From JBBREP01 sp036501845 (GTDB taxonomy: Bacteria > Actinomycetota > Acidimicrobiia > IMCC26256 > PALSA-610): DNA of 23,754 nucleotides. A program made the position numbers and the translations under genes. The notes beneath the pieces were generated by a model. That model saw nothing but the letters and a program-made list of their open reading frames with translations, was not told the origin of the DNA and ran no database searches. Each line of letters begins with the position of its first letter. Within the stretch, counting starts at the first letter, position 1. The stretch is taken from contig DASXZO010000123.1 of assembly GCA_036501845.1 (NCBI GenBank), positions 1 through 23,754 on the forward strand, in the 5' to 3' direction. Positions 14,935 through 22,473 of the stretch are shown piece by piece.

Positions 14935-15873
14935 GTGGCTGACGACCGTCTTGACCGTAGCGAGGACCAGGACCTGGTCCGTCTGTACCTGCAGGACATC
15001 GGCCGGTACGACTTGCTGACCAAGGACGACGAGGTCCGTCTCGCCCAGCGCATCGACGGTGGCAAGGAGGCGGCTGAGAAGCTCGCCGCGGGCACCAAGC
15101 TCACCCCGGCCGACAAGCGCCGGCTCCGCCGCCAGTTGCGCGACGGCGAAGACGCCAAGCGTGAGTTCGTGAACGCGAACCTCCGTCTCGTCGTCTCGAT
15201 CGCCAAGAAGTACCAGGCCAGCGGCCTGCCGCTGCTCGACCTGATCCAGGAGGGCAACCTCGGCCTGATCCACGCGGTCGAGAAGTTCGACTGGCGCAAG
15301 GGCTTCAAGTTCTCCACGTACGCCACCTGGTGGATCCGCCAGGCGCTCCAGCGCGGCATCGCCAACTCGTCGCGCGTGATCCGCCTGCCCGTGCACGCCG
15401 GCGACACCCTCGCCCGGGTGATGAAGGTGCGCGCCCAGCTCGAGAGCGAGCTCGGCCGCACGCCCACGATCGCCGAGGTGGCGGCGTCGGCGGGCCTGCC
15501 GCTGGAGAAGGTCGTCGAAGTGCACAGCTACGCCAGCGACCCGGTGTCGCTCGACGAGCCGCTGCGCGACGACGGCGACGCCGAGCGTGGCGACTTCGTG
15601 GCCGACGCCGGTGCCGCATCGCCGTTCGAGGCCGCGGCCACCGCGCTGCTGCCCCGCGAGGTGGAGCGGATCCTGTCGGTGCTCGACGAGCGCGAGCGCA
15701 CGATCCTGCGCCTGCGCTTCGGCCTCGACGGCCAGGAGCGTTCGCTCGAGGAGATCGCCGAGCACTTCGGTCTCACCCGTGAGCGCATCCGTCAGCTCGA
15801 GGCCCGCGCCCTGTCGAAGCTGCGCCACCCGGCCAGCGACGTCGGCGCGAGGGCCCTCCTCGAAGCCGTCTAG
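14935..15873 (+). CDS. Group-2 RpoD-like sigma-70 factor
   Basis: 312 residues. Directs RNA polymerase to -10/-35 promoters. Regions in order: 1.2 (DLVRLYLQDIGRYDLLTKDD, about 10-30); region 2 (about 75-150) with NLRLVVSIAKKY, the core-binding DLIQEGNLGLIHAVEKFD, and the -10 recognition helix KFSTYATWWIRQAL; region 3 (about 155-235) with HAGDTLARV and RTPTIAEVAASAG; region 4 (about 239-300) with the helix-turn-helix SLEEIAEHFGLTRERIRQLEARALSKLR. The acidic region 1.1 and large non-conserved insert of a housekeeping sigma are absent, so this is most likely a SigB/HrdB-paralogue type (group 2) rather than the essential primary factor; a short primary factor is the alternative. Preceded by a 368-base non-coding region, followed by a strong hairpin. 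Confidence 0.92.
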   Translation: MADDRLDRSEDQDLVRLYLQDIGRYDLLTKDDEVRLAQRIDGGKEAAEKLAAGTKLTPADKRRLRRQLRDGEDAKREFVNANLRLVVSIAKKYQASGLPLLDLIQEGNLGLIHAVEKFDWRKGFKFSTYATWWIRQALQRGIANSSRVIRLPVHAGDTLARVMKVRAQLESELGRTPTIAEVAASAGLPLEKVVEVHSYASDPVSLDEPLRDDGDAERGDFVADAGAASPFEAAATALLPREVERILSVLDERERTILRLRFGLDGQERSLEEIAEHFGLTRERIRQLEARALSKLRHPASDVGARALLEAV

Positions 15874-15877
15874 CCCG

Positions 15878-15919
15878 TTTGTGCGTTTCTCTGGCCTATT
15901 CGCCGAGAAACGCACACAC
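15878..15919. terminator. Strong hairpin, shared terminator between convergent genes
   Basis: GTGCGTTTCTC (15881-15891) pairs perfectly with GAGAAACGCAC (15905-15915), extended by T15880-A15916; the loop contains a further GGC/GCC pair. It lies 4 bases after the sigma factor stop and just before the stop of the convergent beta-galactosidase gene, so it can end transcripts from both directions. There is no long T-run, as is common for GC-rich actinobacterial terminators. Confidence 0.75.
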
Positions 15920-15921
15920 GG

Positions 15922-18900
15922 TCAGTCGACCGTGATGCGCCAGGTCCAGTTGTAGGTGCCCGGGCCGAGTTTGTACTTGGGGAGGGTGTCGGGGCCGCAG
16001 CTCATGGTGCCGAGGCCGCGGTGCGCGTGATCGATGTGCACGGTGGTCTCGGCACGCGTCACCAGTTCGACGTCGTGCAAGGCCTCGGTCAACTGCTCGG
16101 GTGTGTGGTGGAGCGCGCTGAACATGAATGGTGCCGGCGCGTCGACGCGGACCCGCGCACCGTCGGACTCGCGCCGCAGCTCCAGCCCGCGCACGTCGGT
16201 GTGCAAACCGTGCTCCTGCGGCATCACGTACGGCACGTATTCGTCGGTGACGGTGGAGCGATAACGGCCGAGCGCGGCGCCACGCGACCGGTCGGGGTAA
16301 CACTCGTGCGGACCGCGCCCGTACCACTCCAGCGCCTCGAACCCGGGTACGAGATCGAAGCGCATGCCGACCCGCGGCAGGTCGGCGATGTGGTCCGGGA
16401 TCATGACGTGCTCGTGGAACGTGATCGAACCGTCGTCACCCGCGACCGTTCGCGTCCGGTGCACGACACCCGGCGGTTCGGCCGTTTCGAGACCCCACTC
16501 GCGCCAGCGCGCGAAGGGCGACAGCGGTCCGAGCGCGAGTTTCAGACCGTCGTTGTCGATGGGCGCACGCCAGAGCGCGAGCCGCGGCGGCGACGCCAAC
16601 ACGTCGTCGAGTGAGACGCCCGAACGTGGGCGACGGCGACCGCGCGCTGCCGCGGCAGCGCGCGGCGCGGAGCCGGCGCGCGGCACGATCCATTGGTCGT
16701 GCCCGACCGGATGCCCGGCGGGCGACCACGCCGACGTGCGCGCCGTGGTCCAGCGCACGGTCACGATGCACTCGCCCGGCGGCACTGCGCCGAGATCGAC
16801 GGGCAGGTCGACGGTCACCGACTCCTGCGGGCCGAGGTGGGGCACCCCGAGCGCTGCCGACCGCACCACGCGACCGTCGACGGCAACCTCCACCCGAGCC
16901 CGCAACCACGACAGGTCGCGGAACCACTGGCGGTTCGTGATGCGCGCCCGCCCGCGCGCCGCCGCGCCCACCGGCGCGACGGCAACCGGTCGGGCGAGAA
17001 AACGGTGCTCCCACATCGCAGGCTTCGGGCGCCGATCGGGCCACACCATGCCGTCGCAACAGAAGTTGGCGTCGTGGCGCTTCTCGCCGAAATCACCGCC
17101 GTACGCGAAGCGCCACGGCTGTTCCATCCCCGCTCGCCTGCGGCTCGCGCCTCCAGGGGCTTCGGGCAGCCGCTGACGCAAGCCGTGGTCCCAGAACTCC
17201 CAGATGAACCCGCCCTGTAACGGCGCGTACTGCTCGAAGGCGTCGAAGTACTCGCCGAGGCAACCGTTCGAGTTGCCCATGGCGTGCGAGTACTCGCACA
17301 GGATCACGGGCCGATCGCTCGGCGCAATCACCCCGGCGAGCGACGGATCCGGTGGCGGACCGCCCGCAGCCATCTCGATCGCCCAGATCTCGGGGTACAT
17401 CGGGCACAGCACGTCGGTGGCCGCATGCCCGCCCCGCCAGTCGGTCATGATCGCGCCCTCGTAGTGCACCGGTCGCGAGCCGTCGCGGGCGCGCATCCAC
17501 GCCGCGAGCGCGTCGTGCACTGCGCCGTAACCACTCTCGTTGCCGAGCGACCACATCACCACGCACGGATGGTTCTTGTCGCGTTCCACCATGCGGGTGC
17601 CGCGCGCCATCCACTGCGAGCGGTACCGCGGATCGTGCACCAACGAGAAGTTGAGCGCGTGGCTCTCGATGTTGGCCTCGTCGACCACGAGTAGCCCGAT
17701 CTCGTCGCACAGGTCGAGCAGGCGCGGATCGTTCGGCGAGTGTGAGGTGCGCACCGCATTGAAGCCGAACTGCTTCAGCAACGCGAGATCGGCACGCATC
17801 TGTTCCTCGGTGACGACGCGCCCGGTGTCGGGATCGAAGTCGTGGCGGTTGACGCCGAAGAACGTGATCGGCGCGCCGTTCAACACGAACGCCGACCCCA
17901 CCACCTCGACGCGCCGGAAGCCGACGCGGCACGCCGCGACCTCGCACACCGCGCCCGACGGATCGAACAGCGTGACGACCACTCGATAGAGCGATGGTGT
18001 CTCGTGCGTCCACCGATCCACGTCGGGCACCTCGAGGTGGGCGCGCACGACGTGGCCCTCGAACTCGTACGGCACCGCCATCCACGGCACGTCGGTGCGC
18101 GCCACTCGTGCAATGCGACGGCCGCCAAGCGTCTCGACCTGCACCGCGACGCGCCAACCGGCCTCGGGTCGCACCGCCGGCGACCACCCGACTTCGACGC
18201 GCGCGTCGAGCGTGCCGGTGCGCAGATCGGAGGTAAGGCCGCCGACGACCTCGACATCGGCGAGGTAGGTGGGCGCGGTGGAGTACACCACGACCTCGCG
18301 GTGGATGCCGGCGTGCCACCACTGGTCCTGGTCTTCCACGTAGCTCGCGTCGGACCAGCGCACCACCACGGCGGACAGCGAATTCCGCCGGCCGAATTGC
18401 ACGTGGTCGGTCACGTCGAACTCGGCCGCGAGCCGGCTGTCCTTGCTCATACCGACGGCCCGCCCGTTCAACCACACGAACAGCACGCTCTCTGCGCCAC
18501 CGAAATGCAACACGACGCGCCGCCCGCGCCAGTCGCGCGGCACGGTGAACGTGGTGCGATATACGCCGGTGGGGTTGGCGTCGGGCACGAGAGGCGGGCG
18601 CGGCCGGAACGGCATCTGCACGTTGGTGTAGATGGGGCGATCGAAACCGCCATCGGTCGACCGTGCATCGTCGCCGGCAACCGGTGGTGGTTGCATCGTC
18701 CAGCAACCCGGCACCGCGACGCGCGACCACGATGAATCGTCGAAGGCCGGTTGCTCGAAGCCCTCGGGGACGTGCGAAGGCGATTCGGCGAGCGTGAAGC
18801 GCCACGTGCCATCCAACGGACGGAACCACGGTGAGCCGTCGCGCGCTCCAGCGCGCGCGGTCGCGACATCGAGAGCCGGCCAGAGTGGTGAGCGCATCGG

Positions 18901-18975
18901 AAGACGGCCGATCGCGATCAGCTCCGGGTCTTCCCACGGTCGCTCCCCGGCGAGCTCGAAACCACGCAACGGCAT
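15922..18975 (-). CDS. lacZ: LacZ-type beta-galactosidase (GH2)
   Basis: 1017 residues, close to E. coli LacZ (1024). Hydrolyses terminal beta-galactosides, with retention. N-terminal PWEDPELIAIGRLPMRSPLW and DGTWRF, jelly-roll motifs GVYRTTFTVP and FGGAESVLFVWLNG, catalytic acid/base E480 in WSLGNESGYG, nucleophile E561 in ILCEYSHAMGNS, then GGFIWEFWDHGL, YGGDFGE and the small-chain motifs LWRAPIDND, WYGRGPHECYPDR and GYGPH-equivalent regions. No signal peptide, so cytoplasmic. ATG 18975 is supported by TAGGGT exactly 7 nt upstream; the frame stays open for another 503 codons antisense to the next gene, which is not coding. Two oddities: an interspersed repeat inserted after HGLRQRL, and a perfect 26-bp palindrome where about 25 residues of domain 5 seem to be missing. 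Both catalytic residues are intact. Confidence 0.93.
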   Translation of the reverse strand: MPLRGFELAGERPWEDPELIAIGRLPMRSPLWPALDVATARAGARDGSPWFRPLDGTWRFTLAESPSHVPEGFEQPAFDDSSWSRVAVPGCWTMQPPPVAGDDARSTDGGFDRPIYTNVQMPFRPRPPLVPDANPTGVYRTTFTVPRDWRGRRVVLHFGGAESVLFVWLNGRAVGMSKDSRLAAEFDVTDHVQFGRRNSLSAVVVRWSDASYVEDQDQWWHAGIHREVVVYSTAPTYLADVEVVGGLTSDLRTGTLDARVEVGWSPAVRPEAGWRVAVQVETLGGRRIARVARTDVPWMAVPYEFEGHVVRAHLEVPDVDRWTHETPSLYRVVVTLFDPSGAVCEVAACRVGFRRVEVVGSAFVLNGAPITFFGVNRHDFDPDTGRVVTEEQMRADLALLKQFGFNAVRTSHSPNDPRLLDLCDEIGLLVVDEANIESHALNFSLVHDPRYRSQWMARGTRMVERDKNHPCVVMWSLGNESGYGAVHDALAAWMRARDGSRPVHYEGAIMTDWRGGHAATDVLCPMYPEIWAIEMAAGGPPPDPSLAGVIAPSDRPVILCEYSHAMGNSNGCLGEYFDAFEQYAPLQGGFIWEFWDHGLRQRLPEAPGGASRRRAGMEQPWRFAYGGDFGEKRHDANFCCDGMVWPDRRPKPAMWEHRFLARPVAVAPVGAAARGRARITNRQWFRDLSWLRARVEVAVDGRVVRSAALGVPHLGPQESVTVDLPVDLGAVPPGECIVTVRWTTARTSAWSPAGHPVGHDQWIVPRAGSAPRAAAAARGRRRPRSGVSLDDVLASPPRLALWRAPIDNDGLKLALGPLSPFARWREWGLETAEPPGVVHRTRTVAGDDGSITFHEHVMIPDHIADLPRVGMRFDLVPGFEALEWYGRGPHECYPDRSRGAALGRYRSTVTDEYVPYVMPQEHGLHTDVRGLELRRESDGARVRVDAPAPFMFSALHHTPEQLTEALHDVELVTRAETTVHIDHAHRGLGTMSCGPDTLPKYKLGPGTYNWTWRITVD
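16640..16665. repeat. Perfect 26-bp palindrome inside lacZ
   Basis: CCGCGCGCTGCCG (16640-16652) is followed directly by its exact reverse complement (16653-16665), with no spacer. Read on the minus strand it encodes an Arg/Ala-rich stretch near residues 771-779, between HDQWIVP and the LWRAPIDND motif. It is not a copy of the 34-35 bp repeat. Confidence 0.85.
17126..17160 (-). repeat. Interspersed 35-bp repeat, copy D (in lacZ, inverted)
   Basis: On the minus strand it begins GCCCCTGGAGGCGCGAG and continues CCGCAGGCGAGCGGGGAT; differs from copy C at three positions. Read in codon phase 0 as APGGASRRRAG (from residue 606), inserted between HGLRQRL and the WRFAYGGDFGE motif. The segment is about 13 residues longer than in E. 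coli LacZ as I recall it. Confidence 0.85.
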
Positions 18976-18999
18976 CGGCGAAACCCTACGGTGCTCACC
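18976..18999. promoter_or_regulatory. Compact bidirectional promoter, overlapping consensus -10 boxes
   Basis: The 24-base gap holds ACCCTACGGT (18983-18992). On the minus strand TAGGGT (18988 to 18983) ends exactly 7 nt before ATG 18975; on the plus strand TACGGT (18987-18992) ends exactly 7 nt before GTG 19000. Both fit TAnnnT and share the central TA. The symmetry and equal spacing predict two leaderless transcripts from one overlapping site. Confidence 0.6.
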
Positions 19000-20292
19000 G
19001 TGACGAACGCACCGGTCGGGGAGCGGGTGCCGGCATCGGCGCGCTATCGCGCCGGTCTCGGCATGGTTGCCGCGCTCGCGTTCGCGGTGCGCCTGGCGTA
19101 CGTGTTGTGGTACAGCCGCGGCACACCTGTGGGTTTCGACGCCGACGCGTACCTGCGGCTCGCGTACGGGCTCTCGCATCACGGCCGCTACGAGCTGAGC
19201 GGCGTGACCACGGCACTGTTCCCGCCGGGCTTTCCGGCGTTCCTCGCCGGGTTGCAAGTGTTCAAGCTCAACCACTTCACCGAGCTGCTCGTGGCGATGG
19301 CCGTGCTCGGAACGGGCACCACGGTGCTCGTCGCCCAACTCGCTCGGCGGGTGGGCGGCGACACGGTGGGTCTCGTCGCCGGCGCGATTGCCGCGCTCTA
19401 CCCGAACCTCTTCCTCGCGGAAGGCGCGCTGATGACGGAGGCGCTCACCGCGTTCCTCGTCGCACTCGCGCTCCTGCTCGCCCTGCGTGCGATCGATTCG
19501 CCGTCGCCCCGCCGCTTCCTGGTGCTCGGACTTCCGCTCGCGTACGGCGCGCTCACGCGTAGCGACGGCTGGCTGTTCGCGTTGCTGCTCGTGGGCACGG
19601 TGGCGTGGTGCGTCACGAGCGCGCCGCGCGATTGGCGCCGGTTCGCCGCCCTGTGCGGCGCCGGGCTGATCGCGTCGGTGGTGCTCGTGGGCGCGTGGCT
19701 CGTGCGCGACGACGTGCAGATGCACGCGTTCGTGCCGGTGGCCGTCAACAGCTGGGACGTGATCGCCGGGGCCAACTGCCCGGGCACATACAGCGGTGCC
19801 CGTTTCGGCTCGTGGCAGGCCCCGTGCCTGCAGCTCGACCAGGCCCTCCACGCCGGCCGGCGGGGCGAGATCGCGGTGAATCAGTACGAACGCGACCGCG
19901 GCATCGACTACGCGCGATCGCACCTGAGCCGGCTGCCCAGCGTGGTGGCGGCCCGCCTCGGCCTCACGTTCGGGGCCTACGACCCCTGGCACGAGCTCAC
20001 CGTGGAGGGCAACGCCGAGGGCCGAGATGTAGGTCTGTCGCACGTGGGGTACGTGATGTACCTGGTGCTCCTGCCCTTCGCCATCGCCGGCTTCGTGCTC
20101 CTCGGGCCGGGGCGTACCCGCCGGGTCCTGCTCGTGCCGCTCGTGGCCATCCTCATCTCGACGGTGGTGGGTTATGGGAACCAGCGGTTCCGCATGCCGC
20201 TCGAACCGGTCATCGTCGTGCTCGCCGCCGTCGCGCTGTCTAGGCTCGGAGGATCCGGCAGACCACTTCGGCGTGCGAGCTCGATGCAATGA
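19000..20292 (+). CDS. GT-C membrane glycosyltransferase (PMT/ArnT-like)
   Basis: 430 residues from GTG 19000, chosen from the -10 box 7 nt upstream; an in-frame GTG at 18991 would overlap that box. It has many hydrophobic segments (about 20-37, 84-105, 115-135, 145-165, 180-205, 215-235, 345-365, 370-390, 400-415) as in the PMT_2 superfamily. GFDADAYL carries D47/D49 in the first extracytoplasmic loop, where this family has its catalytic/metal acidic motif. FPPGFPAFLAGLQ and LTRSDGWLFALLL are also typical. Such enzymes use polyprenyl-phosphate sugars to glycosylate lipids or proteins on the outer membrane face. Followed 7 bases later by a second GT-C gene. Confidence 0.82.
   Translation: MTNAPVGERVPASARYRAGLGMVAALAFAVRLAYVLWYSRGTPVGFDADAYLRLAYGLSHHGRYELSGVTTALFPPGFPAFLAGLQVFKLNHFTELLVAMAVLGTGTTVLVAQLARRVGGDTVGLVAGAIAALYPNLFLAEGALMTEALTAFLVALALLLALRAIDSPSPRRFLVLGLPLAYGALTRSDGWLFALLLVGTVAWCVTSAPRDWRRFAALCGAGLIASVVLVGAWLVRDDVQMHAFVPVAVNSWDVIAGANCPGTYSGARFGSWQAPCLQLDQALHAGRRGEIAVNQYERDRGIDYARSHLSRLPSVVAARLGLTFGAYDPWHELTVEGNAEGRDVGLSHVGYVMYLVLLPFAIAGFVLLGPGRTRRVLLVPLVAILISTVVGYGNQRFRMPLEPVIVVLAAVALSRLGGSGRPLRRASSMQ
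20241..20246 (+). promoter_or_regulatory. Weak candidate internal -10 box (TAGGCT)
   Basis: TAGGCT matches TAnnnT and lies 53 nt before ATG 20300, within the end of the previous coding sequence. No -35 is evident. Could provide separate transcription of the second glycosyltransferase, or be chance. Confidence 0.2.
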
Positions 20293-20299
20293 GCCTGCG

Positions 20300-21589
20300 A
20301 TGACCGCTCTCGAAGCGCGCACCGAACCGACCGAGCGTCGTGTGCGAGTGCGCGACCGCTTCACACCGATGGTGCTCGTGATCATCGCCGGCGCGATCGC
20401 GCGCGTCGTGCTCGTGCCGATCAGCTTCGGCCAGGACTTCGTGGTGTGGCGGCTGGTGTCGAGCGCGCTGCTGCACGGCCGCAACTTCTACGCGCACCCT
20501 CCCGCGCACCTTCCCGGTGGGCCCTACGGGTATCTGCCGCTGTTCGCGTACGTCGAGTTGCCGTTCCGCCTGCTGTCGAACGTGACGCCCGTGTCGTTCA
20601 CCATTCTCGGCAAGCTGCCCGTGCTCGCGGGCGACGTCGGAGTGGCGTGGGGCATCGCGGCATGGTGCCGGCGTTCCGGCCTCTCGTACCGCACCGAAGT
20701 GCTCGCGGTGGCGCTGTGGTGGTTGAACCCACTCGTGCTCTACAACGGCGCGTTCTACGGCCGCTTCGACAGCTTGTGTCTCGCGTTCCTGCTCGCCGCG
20801 CTGCTCGCAGGCCCGCCGGTGCCCCGTGGCGAGGGCCGGCGATCGCGTTCGCCCATCTACTTCGGTCTCGGCATTGCTGCCAAGACCTTCCCGGCTTTTG
20901 TGCTGCCGTGGTTCATCCGCAACGGTCGCGAGCGTGCCCGTTTCTTCTGGACGACGGTGCTCACCACCGTGCTGGTGTCGCTTCCACTCATCGTGCTGAG
21001 CCCCGGCGACGTCGTGAAGTCGGTGCTGCTCTACGACACCAACAAGACGCCCACCAACATGTCGTGGTTGCTGCCGCTCAGCCAGATGTGGGGCAAGGAC
21101 ATGACGCGCGCGATCGGCACGTTCGTGCTGCTCGGCTTCTTCGTGTCGCTGATCGTGCTCACCAAACTCGAGCTGCCCGAGTATTGCTGCGCCGCCTTCT
21201 GCGCCTTCATCGTGTTCAGCAAGGTGGTGAACGAGCAGTATCTCGTGTGGGTGATCCCATTCCTTGCCGTGCTCTACGTGACCACCCGCAAGCGCCAGCA
21301 CCTGTGGATGCTCGGCCTCTACACGGCGATCGGATCGCTGCTCAATCCGTTCGTGCACCCGATCGGCCGTCAGGGCACGATGCCCACCGAGTGGGTGAAC
21401 GTGCTGCTGGCGCTGAGCACCGCGGCCTATCTGATCTGGCTCATGGCCGACCGCCGGCGGACGCTTGCGGGCGAACCCGTCGTGGTGATCGACCGCTATC
21501 TCGACGCACCCGAGATCGTCGAGCCCGCGGCTCGCGGCATCGACGGCTGGCGCGACATGGGCGACACCCGCGAGACGACGCCGAGCTGA
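20300..21589 (+). CDS. GT-C membrane mannosyltransferase-like protein (GT87/DUF2029 type)
   Basis: 429 residues, about ten hydrophobic segments. ISFGQDFVVWRLVSSAL near the first helix has the acidic residue in the first extracytoplasmic loop, GGPYGYLPLFAYVE follows, LGIAAKTFPAFVLPWF (about 190-207) and SKVVNEQYLVWVIPFL (about 305-320) resemble motifs in polyprenyl-phosphomannose-dependent mannosyltransferases. The C-terminal 50 residues are hydrophilic and probably cytoplasmic. ATG 20300 (MTALEART) follows the previous stop by 7 bases. With its partner it probably builds an envelope glycan or glycolipid; the acceptor is unknown. Whether GT87 or another GT-C clan is right cannot be settled by eye. 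Confidence 0.78.
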   Translation: MTALEARTEPTERRVRVRDRFTPMVLVIIAGAIARVVLVPISFGQDFVVWRLVSSALLHGRNFYAHPPAHLPGGPYGYLPLFAYVELPFRLLSNVTPVSFTILGKLPVLAGDVGVAWGIAAWCRRSGLSYRTEVLAVALWWLNPLVLYNGAFYGRFDSLCLAFLLAALLAGPPVPRGEGRRSRSPIYFGLGIAAKTFPAFVLPWFIRNGRERARFFWTTVLTTVLVSLPLIVLSPGDVVKSVLLYDTNKTPTNMSWLLPLSQMWGKDMTRAIGTFVLLGFFVSLIVLTKLELPEYCCAAFCAFIVFSKVVNEQYLVWVIPFLAVLYVTTRKRQHLWMLGLYTAIGSLLNPFVHPIGRQGTMPTEWVNVLLALSTAAYLIWLMADRRRTLAGEPVVVIDRYLDAPEIVEPAARGIDGWRDMGDTRETTPS

Positions 21590-21598
21590 CCGTCCCAA

Positions 21599-21604
21599 TA
21601 CCAT
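21599..21604 (+). promoter_or_regulatory. -10 box (TACCAT) with 7-nt spacing to crotonase start
   Basis: TACCAT matches TAnnnT and ends exactly 7 nt before ATG 21612. No Shine-Dalgarno sequence lies between, so a leaderless mRNA is predicted. It starts only 10 bases after the upstream stop. Confidence 0.5.
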
Positions 21605-21611
21605 CCCGACC

Positions 21612-22472
21612 ATGTTCGAGATGATCCCGTTCGACGCGTTCGAGACCGTGCACTACGAGGAGCGCGACGGCGTCGCGTTCGTCACGATGAACCGTCCCGA
21701 CGTGTACAACGCCTTCAACTACCGCATGCAGCAGGAGTTGAAGACGGTGTGGCGCTCGGCGCGCCGTAACGACGACGTGCGCTGTCTCGTGCTCACGGGT
21801 GCCGGCAGCAAAGCCTTCTGCACCGGCATCGACCGCAACGAAGCGATGGGGCACTGGGAGACCGACGCCGACGCCGCGGGCAAGGCCGCGGTGCCGATCG
21901 GCTCGGGCGCGACGGCAACGCCGTGGCACTTCGACGATCCCGGCGAGAACATCGGGCCGAAGTCGAACGACCTCTGGAAGCCCGTGATCGCGGCGGTGAA
22001 CGGCATGGCGTGCGGCGGCGCGTTCTACATGCTCGGCGAGGTGGAGTTCATCATCGCGGCCGAGTCGGCCACCTTCTTCGACCCGCACGTCACCTACGGG
22101 ATGACGGCGTGTTTCGAGTCGATGCACATGCTCCAGAAGATGCCGTTCCACGAGATCATGCGCGTGGCGTTGATGGGTGCGCACGAGCGCGTGTCGGCGC
22201 AGCGCGCCTACGACGTGGGTCTGGTGAGCGAAGTGGTTGCCGACGCCGATCTCGCCGACACCGTCGCGCGGGTTGCCACCACGATCGCCGCGCAGCCGCC
22301 GATCGCGGTGCAGGGCACGGTGCGCGCGCTCTGGATGGCACAGGACGCGTCGCGCAAGAACGCGCTCGACTTCGGCAAGGTGCTCATCAACGTCGGGAGC
22401 GATCCCGACTCGCTGCGCGAAGGCCAGAAGAGCTTCGCGAGTGGCGGCCGGATCACGCCGCGCGTGCGCTGA
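21612..22472 (+). CDS. Enoyl-CoA hydratase/isomerase-family protein, atypical active site
   Basis: 286 residues, crotonase fold. VAFVTMNRPDVYNAFN (21-36), the oxyanion loop SKAFCTGID (66-74) and KPVIAAVNGMACGG (123-136) give a confident family call. The two glutamates of true enoyl-CoA hydratases are not present: aligning CGGAFYM with GGGCEL puts Y139 at the first site, and FFDPHVTYGM with FGQPEILLG puts H159 at the second. The segment between the oxyanion loop and KPVIAAVNG is about 20 residues longer than usual (73-122). It may therefore act as another crotonase-family enzyme (isomerase, hydrolase, decarboxylase) or have an altered mechanism. Probable leaderless start. MurT begins 1 base after its stop, so they may be co-transcribed despite unrelated roles. 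Confidence 0.85.
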   Translation: MFEMIPFDAFETVHYEERDGVAFVTMNRPDVYNAFNYRMQQELKTVWRSARRNDDVRCLVLTGAGSKAFCTGIDRNEAMGHWETDADAAGKAAVPIGSGATATPWHFDDPGENIGPKSNDLWKPVIAAVNGMACGGAFYMLGEVEFIIAAESATFFDPHVTYGMTACFESMHMLQKMPFHEIMRVALMGAHERVSAQRAYDVGLVSEVVADADLADTVARVATTIAAQPPIAVQGTVRALWMAQDASRKNALDFGKVLINVGSDPDSLREGQKSFASGGRITPRVR

Positions 22473-22473
22473 C

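Noticed and set aside
10739..17160. CRISPR array made of the GCGAGC-containing repeats
   Set aside because: Copies are kilobases apart, one is inverted, and all are inside coding sequence; there are no regular spacers and no cas genes.
18976..20484. A 503-codon upstream extension of the lacZ frame on the minus strand
   Set aside because: It is antisense to a well-supported membrane glycosyltransferase, is Arg/His/Glu-rich without recognisable domains, and begins upstream of a consensus -10 box and a LacZ-like N-terminus.
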